A stretch of 64,000 nt of DNA from Icerya purchasi (GCA_039619475.1 CM077115.1:145890274-145954273); one strand, 5' to 3'; positions 11,640 to 23,072 are shown, numbered from the stretch's first letter. Notes: generated from the letters alone by a model not told the origin. A program made the numbers and translations.

Positions 11640-12068
11640 TCCATTAACGTGCCGTGTACCGCAACATTGGCCAGAGGCACGGATGAATGGAGTTTAGATG
11701 TTATCTATGATCAATTGGATAGTCTCAGAAATCTGAAGGGACTTTCTGTTCGTAGTCTTTTCGTAGCGGGAACTGGACAGGCATAATTGGGACCGCGGAT
11801 AGTCTACCAGAAGATGGTGAATGAATAAGGGAACAGAGCATACGCGTCACAAGTAGGAAGATCTGATCTATTTCGATTTTTGCGTGGCCAGTGTGCAGAC
11901 AACATAATACAAAGGTTGTCTCATAAAGACAGAGACAACGCTCTCGACTTGGCGAATATATTGGCATCTCTAGATCAATCTTCCGACTACAAAATGAGAT
12001 CAATTTGAAATCTGTAACTTAAAACGTTGTCCAAGTTATAGGTATTTTACGCGCCCTACTTTGCTCTG
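11640..12068 (-). pseudogene. I-superfamily LINE, C terminus and 3' end
   Basis: Continues the minus-strand LINE of 12607-14165 beyond the mariner insertion. A CLHTGHAKIEIDQIFLL block (near 11870-11920) matches the RLR.GH....L segment that follows RNase H in I-superfamily LINEs, with a PTCDAY piece in another frame. Near 11640-11700 lies the 3' untranslated motif ATCCGTGCCTCTGGCC (minus strand), which recurs with small changes at 24545-24590 (-) and at 61118-61140 (+), where it comes just before (GAA)-rich tails. No clear tail is left here. Confidence 0.6.
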
Positions 12069-12606
12069 ACCCTACAGGTTTTTTGAATGCACGCGCGCGA
12101 TTATTTCACGCGCGTGAATTTTTTTGACATTTTTTATCTACATCGAGAATTCAATCGGCTACAAAACTGGCCCTTGGTAAAGTTTGTAGATTGAAAATTG
12201 AATGAGTTACGACGATTTCACTGAAGTGAAATGAAGATGGAAACTTGATTTTTTTACACCTATTATTCGAACAAGTACAAAATCGCACAAAATCGCCTAA
12301 ATCTAAATCACGTTCGAAATAACGTCCTTCGTTCTTGATACAGTCGATGCTGCCACTTCGCAGTTATCGTTTTTCTGAATTCTTCTTCGGGCGTTGCTCT
12401 TCAGGCGATTCACGGCCCTCGAGGAAGTGCTTATGCCACCTCGAAATTCTACTCCGGTCTCCTAAAACATCATCTTTAAACACTTCCGTAAGTTCTCGGA
12501 GAGTTTCCATGGCGGACAACTCACGCCGAACACAATACTTGATCGCGTAACGCTGCTCCGTTACAATACTCGCGTTACTCACATATATGTAAAAAACCTG
12601 TAGGGT
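12069..12606 (-). mobile_element. mariner deletion derivative (538 bp)
   Basis: Exact 16-bp terminal inverted repeats, ACCCTACAGGTTTTTT at 12069-12084 and its complement at 12591-12606. The right end is followed by TA, as expected for Tc1/mariner target sites; the left flank reads TG, probably a mutated TA. Inside is a minus-strand transposase reduced to its two ends. A full mariner is about 1.3 kb, so roughly 0.8 kb is missing. The element sits within the minus-strand LINE of 11640-14165 and is therefore younger than it. It could only have moved with transposase from elsewhere. Confidence 0.85.
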
Positions 12607-12618
12607 TAGCGCGTACAC
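12310..12618 (-). pseudogene. mariner transposase, catalytic core deleted
   Basis: The N-terminal DNA-binding part is clear: EQRYAIKYCVRRELSAMETL, then EVFKDDVLGDRSRISRWHKH and FLEGRES, the paired helix-turn-helix region of mariner transposases. After PKKNSEKR comes one stop codon and, in the same frame, GSIDCIKNEGRYFE, which matches the last residues of such transposases (..C....G.YFE). The whole DDD catalytic domain between them is lost, so the protein could bind ends at best. The frame runs into the right terminal repeat; no certain start codon. Confidence 0.85.
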
Positions 12619-13265
12619 GTCTTCTTTAAACTCGCACTGCGCGACGACTATTGTTACTTCTTGTTCCTATAGTGACAGAAATGAATGCTCTACACGATGG
12701 CATAGTTTTCAAGTCAATTTGGCGCGACGCCAGCGGTAATCTCTGCTTTTACGAGACAACCTTTGTATAACTTCTCCTTTACGGCTCGATCTTGATGAAG
12801 TACTCTAAATTCCGGTATTTGAGCGGATTGAACGCAATTTGTTCGAAGTAGAAACTTCACGTCAATTCTTCGACTACTTCTTTTTTAGCATGGATTTGAT
12901 TGTTATAGCGAAGTCCAATTAGTATACTCTGGTATGTCCGGAATCGGAAGCATGAAGTAGCCTCTTTCGCTGCAAAATCCGCCAGCTCGTTTCTCGTGAT
13001 GCCCTTGTGTCTCGGAATCCATGCGATTCGAAGTGGTAGATATAACTGAGATTATGTTTTTAGCGATAGGATTTTGTAATTTATTGCGCGTTTATGATAA
13101 AGACGAAAGTGAAGAGAGGGAATCTGTGAAAATAAGAGAATCTTTGTTGGACTGCACTGTAAGATGTTCGGTAATGAGTACAGCGTATTATGTCAGATTA
13201 ATTTTTGGAGGTACTGCGCAATCCAGCCATGTCCGATTTGGAATCGTCCGTAAATATAATTAAAC
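12607..13265 (-). pseudogene. LINE RNase H domain (I superfamily), broken
   Basis: Minus strand, right to left: IIFTDDSKSDMAG (near 13225-13265), DSLIFTDSLSSLSSL (near 13100-13150), then LRIAWIPRHKGITRNELADF continuing AAKEA (near 12955-13030). These are the three acidic-residue blocks of a LINE RNase H (TD.S, DSLSAL, WIP.HKGI..NE.AD). The first D is kept, although the usual TDGS reads TDDS. Frameshifts and stops lie between the blocks. The domain follows the RT relic at 13560-14165 in the order expected for an I-superfamily ORF2 and is cut off by the mariner at 12606. Confidence 0.88.
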
Positions 13266-13559
13266 ACGGTCGACGTAGTTCGATAGGAGTTCATGGTGGA
13301 AGAATAGTAGGTGTTGTGTAATAAACCTTCGGAAAGCTATTGACCGATACTTAGTATTTTGGTTGCATACGGGGTATTATGTAGACTTCTAATGAAAAGG
13401 TCGACACGTCTAATAGTTTGAGAGGCTGGACTCTGCGGAGAAAATTTTACGTGGTTTAACAGATTAATAGAGATCATTCGCATAGTAGGCTGATTGACGG
13501 CGAGCTACGAAATGCTCCCTAATCTGAGCGCTGCATGCTGTATAGCATCTAGTCTTTTT

Positions 13560-14165
13560 AGTACAGTATTAGACGCTGTAGCGTAGACTGCAGCCCCGTA
13601 TTTGAGTCATGAAAGTATAAGTGCACGGTAAATGTGCAGAAGATCTGTCAGCACCATAAGAGGTATGAGAGAGAGTTTTTTTTTTTAAGAGGTTGAATTT
13701 GCTAAAACAAGAAAAGTTGAGTTCGTCTATATGTGGAGACCGCGACAGTCTTCGGACAAAACTGTTAGTCCTAGGTATTTCACTGTTTTCACGGTGGGGA
13801 TGTTGATATAGTTTACGAAGATGGAGAGAGGTTAATTTCTTATTCCCCAGAAGTCTGTTTTGGTGCACGAGAGAAGATGATTCCGTTATTGCTTGCCCAT
13901 GTACTAATCCGGTTGGCTGTTTCTCGTAAAATTTGTTGTCCCTGTACGACGTTGATGCTGGGGATGAATTATTGATAAAGTCATCTGCAAATAAAGCACA
14001 TTTAACCGGAATCCTATATAATCTATGATGCTATTTACGACCAGATTGAATAAAGTAGGGCTGAGCACTGAGCCCTGTGGAACATCGTTTACAATAGCTC
14101 TGAGTATTGACGTCCTACCTGCACACTTTGAGTAATTTAGAGGTTTTTGAGTTCAGGAATCGGTT
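13560..14165 (-). pseudogene. LINE RT fragment (I superfamily)
   Basis: Minus strand: RTSILRAIVNDVPQGSVLSP (near 14055-14115) continues with TLFNLVVNSIIDY, the RT box around VPQGSVLSP; then ALFADDFINNS, with the catalytic DD, near 13975-14000; then about 100 codons without further landmarks. One frameshift separates the PQGS box from the FADD box. The 5' edge near 14165 is a truncation: the fingers and the endonuclease are absent. Together with 12607-13265 and 11640-12068 it forms one LINE in correct order. Confidence 0.85.
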
Positions 14166-15778
14166 CGATTTTAAATTCCGTTAAACGATCAATTCTAAAA
14201 AGGAGGCGAACGGTGTTTGTTTCAGCGATCAACGATTATATTTTTATACGGCTTGTTAAAAAGCAAGTATGAGCCAAGGCGTGTTGATATTATCGGTTTT
14301 TCTGGAAAATTTTGAAATATCGATTAGTAATCAAAGTTTCAGATCGATTCTCGAATTTTCGTCGATAAAATAAAATCTATCATAAGCCTAATTTCTTGCA
14401 TAGTTTTAGTTTAATTGTTTTTTTTTAAATCCGTCTGATAAATTTGTTTATATGAAGTAGTAAATAGTTTTCCGAGTTTTGTATTGGCGAAAAATTTTAA
14501 ATCTATTTTTACAACTCGACAAAATGTTCCGATAGCCACCCTGATTTATTGTAATTATGATAATATATAATGCCATGATACTGAAATAGGTCGAGTTACA
14601 TAAGTGTAAATATTTATTTTATTTCCAGTGAAATTGATTATTATCTAATGTTTATTGCAACGAATTTAAGAATACAGATTATATTACGGAGTCTGCAAAT
14701 GTAAAAAACATTATTCTTTGTAACTGGTAATTTTCTAAACTTTGCATTTCCAAAACATAAACGTCTTAGAATGCTGAATAAGGATAATTTGCTTACCCGC
14801 TGGCTGGTGAACAAAAAAAGAAAAAAACAGATAAAGGTACACAATATTTTTCGTACGTGATGAATATCTTATTTTCAGTATTTTCATAGCGATTCTATGT
14901 ACATATTCTAGCACCGTTGTAAAATTTGATACGAATGGATAAATTTTAGAAATTTGTCGAGCCTTATGAGTACTTTGATTTTGTTTTCGTATAATTCAGT
15001 GCGAAAAAGTATGAAATAAAAAATTCAAGTTGCAATGTGTACAGGAGTTTAATTATTTGTGAAATTCATTAACGCGTTGATTGATTTCGGAATAAATGTT
15101 CGGTTAGCTGCACATTAAAATAACAAAATGCGAACTGTGAAAATGGTGACCTTGGCTAGTTAATAAAAATGGAAGAGTGTGACATCGCAATGAATAGTTT
15201 AACGCAGTAAACGCTATCGAAATTTAAAACAGTACGGAGTAAATTTCATCGTACCATTAATGATTTAATTTTAAGAGAATAATTAAATGTTACGAGCATT
15301 TCATTTTAATAAGTTTCAAAGGGTGACTTATCGCGTTATTAATCAGTTCACTTATTAAAAGGTATCTCGTTTACTGAAACTCGCAACAGTACAAGCACTG
15401 ATAATGCTAACAGAAACTTGATATTCGGTACATACATTTTTTATAAGCCGAAAATATTCTCACAGACACTATTAAAAAATTAAATTTAGTCATTCAAAAT
15501 TTTAAAATTTTCCATTTATTTTTTAAGTTACAGTTACATAGAAAAAAAAAGTACAAAAAGAATCTTAAGTTTCTAAAGTTAATAAAGTTTTTAATTAATA
15601 CTTCTAGTATTTACGTTTTTAACAGTTACATTTAATTAAAATATTAATATACCACGATTAAAATTATATTGAAACTAAATTATTTAATATTTTAATTATT
15701 TCCCTTATTTTATAAATTTTAGTTTTTACCGATTTTCAAAAAGAATGTTTTTTTTTTTATGTTTGTTCGTGCGTAACT
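14166..15778. other. No gene seen
   Basis: AT-rich noncoding DNA with no recognised repeat family. A minus-strand frame at 14641-14844 shows no domain. Confidence 0.55.

Positions 15779-15844
<66 letters not shown>
15779..15844. repeat. (TA)n microsatellite
   Basis: Alternating TA with one G interruption near 15794. Confidence 0.97.
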
Positions 15845-15845
<1 letters not shown>

Positions 15846-16698
15846 GGACCGATTTTACTGATTCTTTATCCATTTTAAGGTATACCATTCAGCGGTGGTA
15901 TGAGTACGCTGATGAAAATCGGTAAGCATGAATTGAGTATGTGGCCTCCTTAGTTTATTTTTTTTTCTCTTCATAAGTATAACAGAGGCGACTGATTTAA
16001 TATACTATCACGGAGTTTTAGCCTCATTTTCGTGGCCTCAGATTAATCATTTAAGAGCTTCGTTCTTTTTTATTCCATCTTTTCGGCTGAATTTTTATAG
16101 CTACCTCCCAAGCTATCACTTTTATCTACCGCTCTTAACCAAAATCCTCGTTGTCTCTGATTTTCGGAGCATTTTTCTGTCGCTATTTCCGTCATTTCCC
16201 TCTCCTCTTCCGATTTCATCACCTTTCGAATTCGACCACTTCTCCATGTGAACAACCACCTAGATTGACTTTCTTTTGGTTCCCGAATGTCAAGCTAAAT
16301 CTTCAGCCTATTCGCATATAATAGTCCTGCTAGCAAAATTCTGCATCTTAAACTGTGTAGTTTTCTGTTTATGCTCTTTTTTTTCCCCTCCAATCCCGAT
16401 TTCATTTACTTCGTCATTACCCCTGTGCTAGTTTCTCGTCTTTGGCTCTATAACTTCTTCCCTCTGCGTCGATTGATAATTACCAAACTATCTCACCTTC
16501 ATTTCTCTCGCTCTTTCCTCCTTTCTTCTCTTAACTGTTTTTTCTCAACTGGCACATCTCTCTTTTGCCCAATGAATCCTGATAGTTCCTATTCCGTTTG
16601 TAAGATTACACAATTTTCACAGTTTCTTTTTCTTCAAACGTAAGTTATTTCATTATCAACTCTTCTTAAGGCTCAGTCTTTCTACAATGCCTCCTACA
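15845..16698. other. C/T-rich stretch, no gene recognised
   Basis: From about 16060 the plus strand becomes rich in C and T, unlike its flanks but like the coding strand of the I-type LINEs elsewhere in the window. A 90-codon plus frame at 16371-16643 is open, but I recognise no LINE domain in it. It may be an old LINE part; this is only an inference from base use. Confidence 0.35.
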
Positions 16699-16750
16699 TA
16701 TTCTTTTTCTACCTATTCTTTTTCTACCTATTCTTTTTCTACCTATTCTC
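16699..16750. repeat. 15-bp tandem repeat, 3 copies
   Basis: The unit TATTCTTTTTCTACC is repeated three times exactly, with a partial fourth copy. Confidence 0.95.
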
Positions 16751-16939
16751 TCGATTGTTCCTGTTCTAGAAGTTTTCATTAGTTCAATATGCGATAAAAT
16801 AAAAATATAGTAGTTTCTTTTAAATATTTCTGTTCGGCCAGTGCTGTTTTTTTAGCTTATACAAAAATAAGGGGGGGGGGGGGAGAACACATTTTTGACT
16901 AATCCATTTTTATTATTCTTCCCTTTTTTTCTTCTCATT

Positions 16940-17035
16940 CGTTAGCTCGATTACAAGCTTCGAGACTACCTATCTATACGATCTAGCTGTACAGAATAGG
17001 TAGCGTTCTTGGCGATTGCTATGTACAACGCTAGT
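16940..17035 (-). mobile_element. SINE 3' module, copy 2
   Basis: Reverse complement matches 3541-3630 and 38170-38262: AATCGCCAAGAACGCTACC, TATTCTGTACA, then ATAGGTAGTCTCGA, ATCGAGCTAACGAA and an A-rich tail (GAGAAGAAAAAAAG). The tail shows this is the 3' end of a retroposed copy on the minus strand. No tRNA-like head is visible upstream. Confidence 0.7.
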
Positions 17036-17749
17036 GTACCTGCGCAAGATGTAACACTCGGAATTATTACAATTGAAAAATTATAAATATAAACGAGATT
17101 TTATTAGTTCCGTATTTTGTATTAATTTAAAAAAAAAAAAAAAAATAGAAAAATTTATCAAGTGTCAGATATTACACAAAAACAAAACTCTCATTAATAG
17201 GAAAAAGTATGCAACTGTGAATAACAATTAGCGCCTAGTGAGTTACCCTTGCACAAATATACCATTCAAATGGGAAATATTGTTTTCAATGTACATTGAC
17301 CGAAATAACGAATACCAAAAGTTATTCTCCAACACAAAAACAATACTGTTTTAATTATACATTAAAAAACAAGAGACACATTTCGATTTTCGGAGTAATA
17401 CACGTACAGATTCCATTCTATCGACAGATATCGAGCTCGCACAATGCAGATTTTTCTTACGTGAACAAAAATATTGTATTTAGAATCTTTTGTATTACGA
17501 TCCACTGATGATAACACTAACAGAAAAGTAGTATATGCAATAGTGAAAGCATTCCGGTTGTTCGCCAGATACTACGAATAAACTAAGAAGACAGAAATAT
17601 TTCGACTTCATACGATTATATAGCTAGACAAATTAAATCGGTAATCTAGGATAATTGAAGACAAACTGCTAGAGTTTTTTTTATCCAGGTCAAGTTCAGA
17701 GAGATCCTATGATTACATTTTAGTTCTTCGGATGATCAGAAAAATATAA
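17036..17749. other. No gene seen
   Basis: AT-rich. An A run lies at 17129-17145 and a 70-codon frame without domains at 17296-17508. Confidence 0.55.
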
Positions 17750-17935
17750 TTATGGTTTTTTTCTTATACGGGCGCGCCAGTAACTTTGGCCTAATAATTG
17801 AAAAACTTCATGAATTTAAATCGACTAGGCGGAGTGAGAAAGATTGAAGTTAAAGGGGATTCGAAAAGAGAGGATGGCCGATGGCCTTTTAAGACTTCCC
17901 CTAGTAGTAAAATAGTATACATCAAGTCCCCAACT
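17750..17935 (-). mobile_element. LINE 3' end fragment
   Basis: GGGCGCGCCAGTAACTTTGG follows a T run, as GGGCGCGCCAGCGGCATTG does at 29011-29030, where it is the 3' untranslated end of a minus-strand I-type LINE. The purine-rich sequence after it (GGCGGAGTGAGAAAGATTG) fits the minus-strand coding part of that family. The fragment is short and decayed. Confidence 0.55.
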
Positions 17936-19059
17936 AAAGTGTTACAATGTTGTTTATAAAACAGCGAATGAATGTATAATGGAATCCGTGTGTCTTCGCG
18001 AGTGAGATTGTTTCATTCTTATGCCGCCATTTGTACAATTATTGTCGCCGGTAATTTAGCTAATTTCTTCCTCACCTCTGTTGTTACAATCGAGTCCAAT
18101 ATTTATATTTTTCCGAGCGATCAGAGTTAAAATAATTTCCCCGACTCGATAAATTACTTATTATAAGTAAACCTTATTGGACTTGTTCCGGTGACGAAAG
18201 AAAAATGGCTCTGCGATAATACGACCTTTGTAGAGGTAATAGAACTTATCAAATAACGATCGATTCAAATTGCAAGATTAAAAAACGAATTCGTTATTAT
18301 AAATCGAAAAATTCGAAATTTAACGTAAAATGAAATCAAAACGAACTAAAACGGACTAAAACGGGGATTCGAAATCGCTGAAAAGCTACGATGGAATTAA
18401 CGCTTTGGCAGTAATGGAAAGCGAAGAACCGCTGAAAAACAACGAAAAAAGCGGCTGAAGATTTGACACGGTTCGAGAAATAAAAAAATACGACTTTATA
18501 AGATGAAATATGTGACCAGAGAAGAGCAGCCGGTTATTTCGCAGAAACGTTAACGAATGAAACTAATTTAATTAAATTCCCTGGTAACACGGCGAAATTA
18601 AATTAAAATAAGCCTCCACGAAATTGCCGTTACCGCTAGGCCACTTTATAAATCGAAGGAAGATGATGTAAAAATCAGAAACAAAGAACAAGCCTCGCGA
18701 GATAAAAAATACTTAAACTGTTCGCAAACGTTGAAAGCCCTCCGGACGCCTTATCTTTGGCTTTCAAATTGCCAACGAGGCAGAATCGCGAAGTAGTGGT
18801 AATTAGAGTAATTGGAAAAAGACGCTTTCCATGTCGCCCAACGTCGACAACGATAACATTCGAGAGGTCACACTATTGTAAGTTTCAACCTCGGATACCA
18901 GAAACACATTTAATTTAAAGTTTACTTCGAAAAAGTATGCAGAGTACACAGGCAGCCAAAAGAGAGATATGAAAGAAAAAAAATACATGGAAATTCGAAA
19001 ATTACGTAACTTGTCGCCGTGGATGTGTATCATCAGTTACGACATAAAAGAAAGCCGTG
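17936..19059. other. No gene seen
   Basis: AT-rich unique-looking sequence, with an A- and G-rich stretch near 18340-18500. Nothing recognised. Confidence 0.5.
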
Positions 19060-19349
19060 TTAGTTACGCCACCTATAACTTTAGAACGGCTGGACCGATT
19101 TTCATGATCTTAGATTTGTTGGATATGTCTCCACCCCGAATAGCAAAATACGCAATTTAAAATCAAATTTTCGATAATTTTTTTGTTGTTTCCTATATAA
19201 ATAAAACAAAGTCTGGTTAGTTACACCATTTATAGAACGGCTGGACCGATTTTTATGATCTTTGATTTGTCGGATTTGTCTCCGCAGCGAATAGCAGAAT
19301 ACAAAATTCAAAAAAAAAAAAAATTCGATGATTTTCTTTTTTTTTGGAT

Positions 19350-20579
19350 TGATCGTCAAATTGAAAAATCCCCGGATGAGAAAATGGTTTGCGATACCGT
19401 GTTTTTAGATGTAAGCCAAGCATTCGATCGGGTTTGGCACGATGGTCTATTGCAAAAACTTCGACGTCATTTTCCCTATCAATTAACTGAATTATTCCGG
19501 TCGTATTTAAACGAAAGATATTTCTACGTTAAATATGGTGATGACGAATCAGGTATATATCCAGTTCGAGTAGACGTTCCTCAGGGAAGTGTACTTGGAC
19601 CGCTTCTCTACCTTATCTACACAGCGGATATTCCTACTACATAGCACGTTGATACAGCAACTTTCGCTGATGACACAGCGATCTTGTCTTCAAATAAATG
19701 TCTAAAAGTTGCGAGGTAAAAACTTGCAGACACCAGTCATTAAAGTAACATCTTGGTGCAAATTACGGAAGATAAAGATTAATGAAGGTAAATCATCTCG
19801 AATAATTGTCACTAACCGAAGAATCGATTTATCCGGAAATATAATGATAAATGGAGATGGAGATTCCTTAGAAAGAAGGTGTAAAGTATCTTGGTATACA
19901 CGTCGGCAAACGCTTGACTTGGAGGAAGCACATTAATGAGTTGAACATGAAACTGCGGCAACTGTACTGGCTGTTGGGTAAGAGATGAATAGAGTATCTC
20001 TTGAAAACAAGTTGCTACTTTATAAGCAAAAATTCTTAAACCCGTCTGGCAATACGGCTGCCAGTAATGGAGCTGTGCCAAAAACGGCAACATCTCAATT
20101 ATGCAAAGAGTGCAGAATAAGATACTACGCACGATCATCTCTGCTCCATGGTACATAACCAATATCACGATCCATGAAGATCTTGGAATTTGTAAAGAAT
20201 GTGAAATAGCAACTGCTGACCGACGATATGCTGCCAGATTGAAAGAACATCCTAATAGTACAGCAAAAGAACTGCTGAGCAACCCAAGCGAGGGACGTAG
20301 GCTGAATAGGAAACGACCTCAAGATCTCATATAAATTATAAATGTATAAATAATATGTGTGTGTGCGTGCGTGGGTGCGAGTGCGTGTGTGTATAGTATG
20401 TATGTGTCCCTGAGAATACAACAGCATATGTGTATGCATTTTGCGTATACATATATAAGTTAATGTTTAGCACCCTTCACCGGATGGGTTGCTTATTCGT
20501 GTTATTTTAACTTATTCCATAGATTACCAAATAGTTGGTAAGACTAGATGTAAAATAGCAAGAAAAAGAAAAGAAAAAA
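19350..20579 (+). pseudogene. Jockey-clade LINE, RT to tail, broken
   Basis: Plus strand: VSQAFDRVWHDGLLQKLRRH (motif with catalytic D), then FRSYLNERYFYVKYG, VPQGSVLGPLLYLIYTADIP, one in-frame stop (19642-19644), and TFADDTAIL near 19657-19690 with the catalytic DD. After a frameshift come KIKINEGKSSRIIVTNRR, a KHINELN..LRQLYWLLGK block near 19930-19980, and the C terminus MQRVQNKILRTIISAPWYIT through GRRLNRKRPQDLI, ending at 20334. The 3' untranslated part includes a TG-rich stretch (20357-20400) and an A-rich end at about 20550-20579. It is 5'-truncated in the RT palm and lies inside the Helitron relic. Confidence 0.9.
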
Positions 20580-21103
20580 GTTGGGTGTGTTACACCATTT
20601 ATAACTCAGGAACGGCTGGACCGATTTTTATGATCTTCGATTTTTTGGATTAGTCTCCGCTTTGAATAGCAAAATACAAAATTTATGAAGGAAATCCATT
20701 TTTTTCGTTGTTGTTTTTAGCCCAAAAGGGGAGTTTAAATAATTTTTTAACTGTAATTTTTGGATTTTATGAAAAGGCTTCTGTGTTTTGTTTTGTATTT
20801 TGAATTTCGCTTTTAAAGGGGGTTATCTGGTGGTGAGTTATGAATTTTTTAAGGATGATTTTTCAGCTCGTTCTAAAATCCATATTGTATATATTCTAGA
20901 CGGCTTCTTGCCGTCCAGGGTAATCGCTCAGCTTAAAGTTGTAAATTTTCATAGGTAGAAGTTTAATTGTAATTTATGATCCAATTCCGATAAGTCAAAC
21001 CGTTTCCGAGCTATATTGTATAATTTAATATTTTTGTCGTTTGTGAACCATCTTATTATACTGATCTTTGTTATTAAGGCGAATAATGTCTTTGTGCCAC
21101 GTG

Positions 21104-21187
21104 TAATTAAAATACTTTTCAATGTAATTAAAATACTTCTCAATGTAATTAAAATACTTTTCAATGTAATTAAAATACTTTTCATTT
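21104..21187. repeat. 21-bp tandem repeat, 4 copies
   Basis: Four head-to-tail copies of TAATTAAAATACTTTTCAATG with one or two changes, inside the Helitron relic. Confidence 0.95.
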
Positions 21188-21327
21188 TGACTTTTGTACA
21201 TTTGCTGAACTTAATTTATTTTGAGTATTGATTTTATATTTTTAAAAAAAACTGAATTTAATTCAGCTAATAAGTTAACACAACATTTACTTTCTAAGGC
21301 GGTACGAAGTTCGCCGGGTCGGCTAGT

Positions 21328-21867
21328 ATAAAATAGTTTTGACTCTGGCTTGCAACAAAACTTCCGCTAAAATAATTGTATGACTGAAATGGTCAGAATA
21401 AGAACGGAATTATCTCGGTTTGATAGTCTTTTGTTTAAAATAGTAAATATTCGTACATGTAGAAATTGAGAAGAAAGCTTGTTAAATCACTAATGGTTTT
21501 TTTTTTTTTTTTTTGATTAATTCGCATTCGACAGCACTTCATATTTGTAGATATATACGTTTTTAAAGTAATATTAAGATGACCGATTTTTTCTGTGTAT
21601 AGAGTATAGGTGAGTATAAAGAATGCGAGGAACAGAAAAATAATGATTCGCAAAATACGAACGTCATGAAATTAATAAATTTAAAACCCGCGTTTAGGTG
21701 TCACTTACTCCGCAATAGCGGTCAACTCGATTACGGACTAAGTAACCATCTCGATTTTCTTTAATATATTAATTTCATAACGTGCGTATTTTGCAAATCA
21801 TTATATTTACCATTTCTTATGTTGTTTTTCTATACATATAAACGTCATATACATACGTATATGTATA
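21328..21867. other. No gene seen
   Basis: AT-rich, with a T run at 21497-21514. No repeat or domain recognised. Confidence 0.5.
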
Positions 21868-22290
21868 TATGTCATCATCATCCGTGTGTATCAGCCTGTC
21901 GGCTGGTTCGCCCCATGTATCAACTGCTTCCATGCAAGCCTGTCACAGGCTCTCTTCTTTAATTCCAGATAAGTCGTTATTCCACTTTCTTCTTTTAGCA
22001 CTGTGTCAATGAGTGTTATTCGTGGTCTTCCGCGTGGCTTTTTTGTCTTGCCTTCGATAACATCCTTCAGGATATTTTGGTTCTGACGGAATGCATAGCC
22101 ACTTAAGTCGCCTCTTGCGGATTATAGTATACTTCTTTTTTCCTTTAATCATTCTAGTACTAGGACCCAACTAATTTTCTGTAGGCGCCGCCAACACCAC
22201 ATTTCAAATGCTTCTAATTTATCGCGATCTCTCTTTTTCATTACCCACGATTCCGCACCGTATAGCGAAAAATATATATATTATATATTG
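21868..22290 (-). pseudogene. LINE RT C terminus, (ATG)-tailed
   Basis: Minus strand: RDKLEAFEMWCWRRLQKISW (near 22180-22240), then, in other frames, KPRGRPRITLIDTVLKEES (near 21980-22035) and YLELKKRACDRLAWKQLIHG, finishing before an ATGATGATGACA tail at about 21870. AFEMWCWRR..KI.W followed by a G.PR stretch and a DR.AWK stretch is the end of the endonuclease-type LINE ORF also seen at 34562-35170 and 46685-47420. Only the last 130 or so codons remain. Confidence 0.85.
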
Positions 22291-22794
22291 CTTTTCTACT
22301 CAATAAACGCGATGATATTGTTAAGATAAAAACATCAGTGACTTAAAGTAAAGATATTGTGCGAACAAGTACACTGTCGAACCAGCTGCAGAGGAAAGTC
22401 ATGGAAATAAAACAATTAAAGTATTTAAAAAACAAAATCAAACAATACAAGAAACGATAAGATGTGAAACTGTACGAGGTCACAGAAATCAATAACGGAA
22501 ATCTTGCGTAGTCCTAGAAATTGGTAGAAAATGAAATATAGAATGTGTAAGGCAAGCGTATCATTGTAGTGGACTTTCGCTACAAAAATCAAAAAAAAAC
22601 AAACAAAATTACCGAGACCTATAGTGGTACCACGGAAAGGCGATTTCTGGAATATTGGAAAATATAAAAAGTTTAACAATTTGAGACAAGTACATAACAA
22701 AATCAAGCAACTCACTGAAAGTATACATCGATAAAAATCTTATAAAAACTGGTTGCGGAAAATAAATCAAAACACTATAATGGTGTATTACAAT
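22291..22794. other. No gene seen
   Basis: AT-rich. The minus-strand frame at 22425-22715 (96 codons) is rich in F and L, as expected from AT-rich noncoding DNA, and has no domain. Confidence 0.5.
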
Positions 22795-23072
22795 TTTGTG
22801 TGGTATCCTAGTGGTTAAGGTGCTTAGCTACCAAGTCGGAGGTCACGGGTTCGAGACTAGTCTCGTCCCGGATCCAAGTCGCTCCCAAGTTTACCCAGCC
22901 TGAAATAACTGGGTACCAGAGAAATGTGAGAAAGTAAAGGCGGATCCCAAGTAGAAAGGAACTGGCCCCAGTATTCTCTGTAGATCCATTAGGCTTAGTA
23001 CATTGTGAACCTTAACTTCACAATCCCAACACCCTGTCAAAGGTATGGTACTCACTTTACTTTACTTTATGG
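22795..23072 (+). mobile_element. tRNA-headed SINE, complete copy
   Basis: Pol III promoter parts are visible: an A box (TAGTGGTTAAGG, near 22810) and a B box (GGTTCGAGAC, near 22849), in a tRNA-like head. The body continues with GGATCCAAGTCGCTCCCAAG, GAAAGGAACTGGCCC and GGCTTAGTACATTGTGAACC, and ends in CACTTTACTTTACTTTA. The same body is found at 36553-36808 (+), 40462-40570 (-, 3' part) and 58597-58807 (-). It encodes no protein and would depend on a LINE for movement. A target duplication is not obvious. Confidence 0.88.

Larger units (their letters stand above)
19060..21327 (+). mobile_element. Helitron relic, non-autonomous
   Basis: The 3' end has the marks of insect Helitrons: a short hairpin GGCG...CGCC (21298-21315), then GGGTCGGCTAGT, ending CTAG (21323-21326) before a T. 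Upstream, the motif GAACGGCTGGACCGATTTT with its surroundings (GTTA.CACC.TTTATA before, GATTTGT.GGAT.TGTCTCC after) occurs three times, starting near 19060, 19205 and 20580. This motif is common in the 5' part of arthropod Helitrons. No Rep/helicase frame is present. A Jockey relic lies between the second and third motif copies. The true 5' end (TC at an AT site) is not certain. Confidence 0.7.

Noticed and set aside
11725..12003. Independent small protein gene
   Set aside because: The HTGHAKI segment and its position fit the C-terminal end of the surrounding LINE.
16371..16643. 90-codon plus-strand frame as a gene
   Set aside because: F/L/S-rich translation of a C/T-rich strand with no motif. 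It may be old LINE sequence.
20125..20439. 104-codon minus-strand frame, and the frame 19812-20282 (-)
   Set aside because: Both are antisense shadows of the Jockey coding region at 19350-20579.
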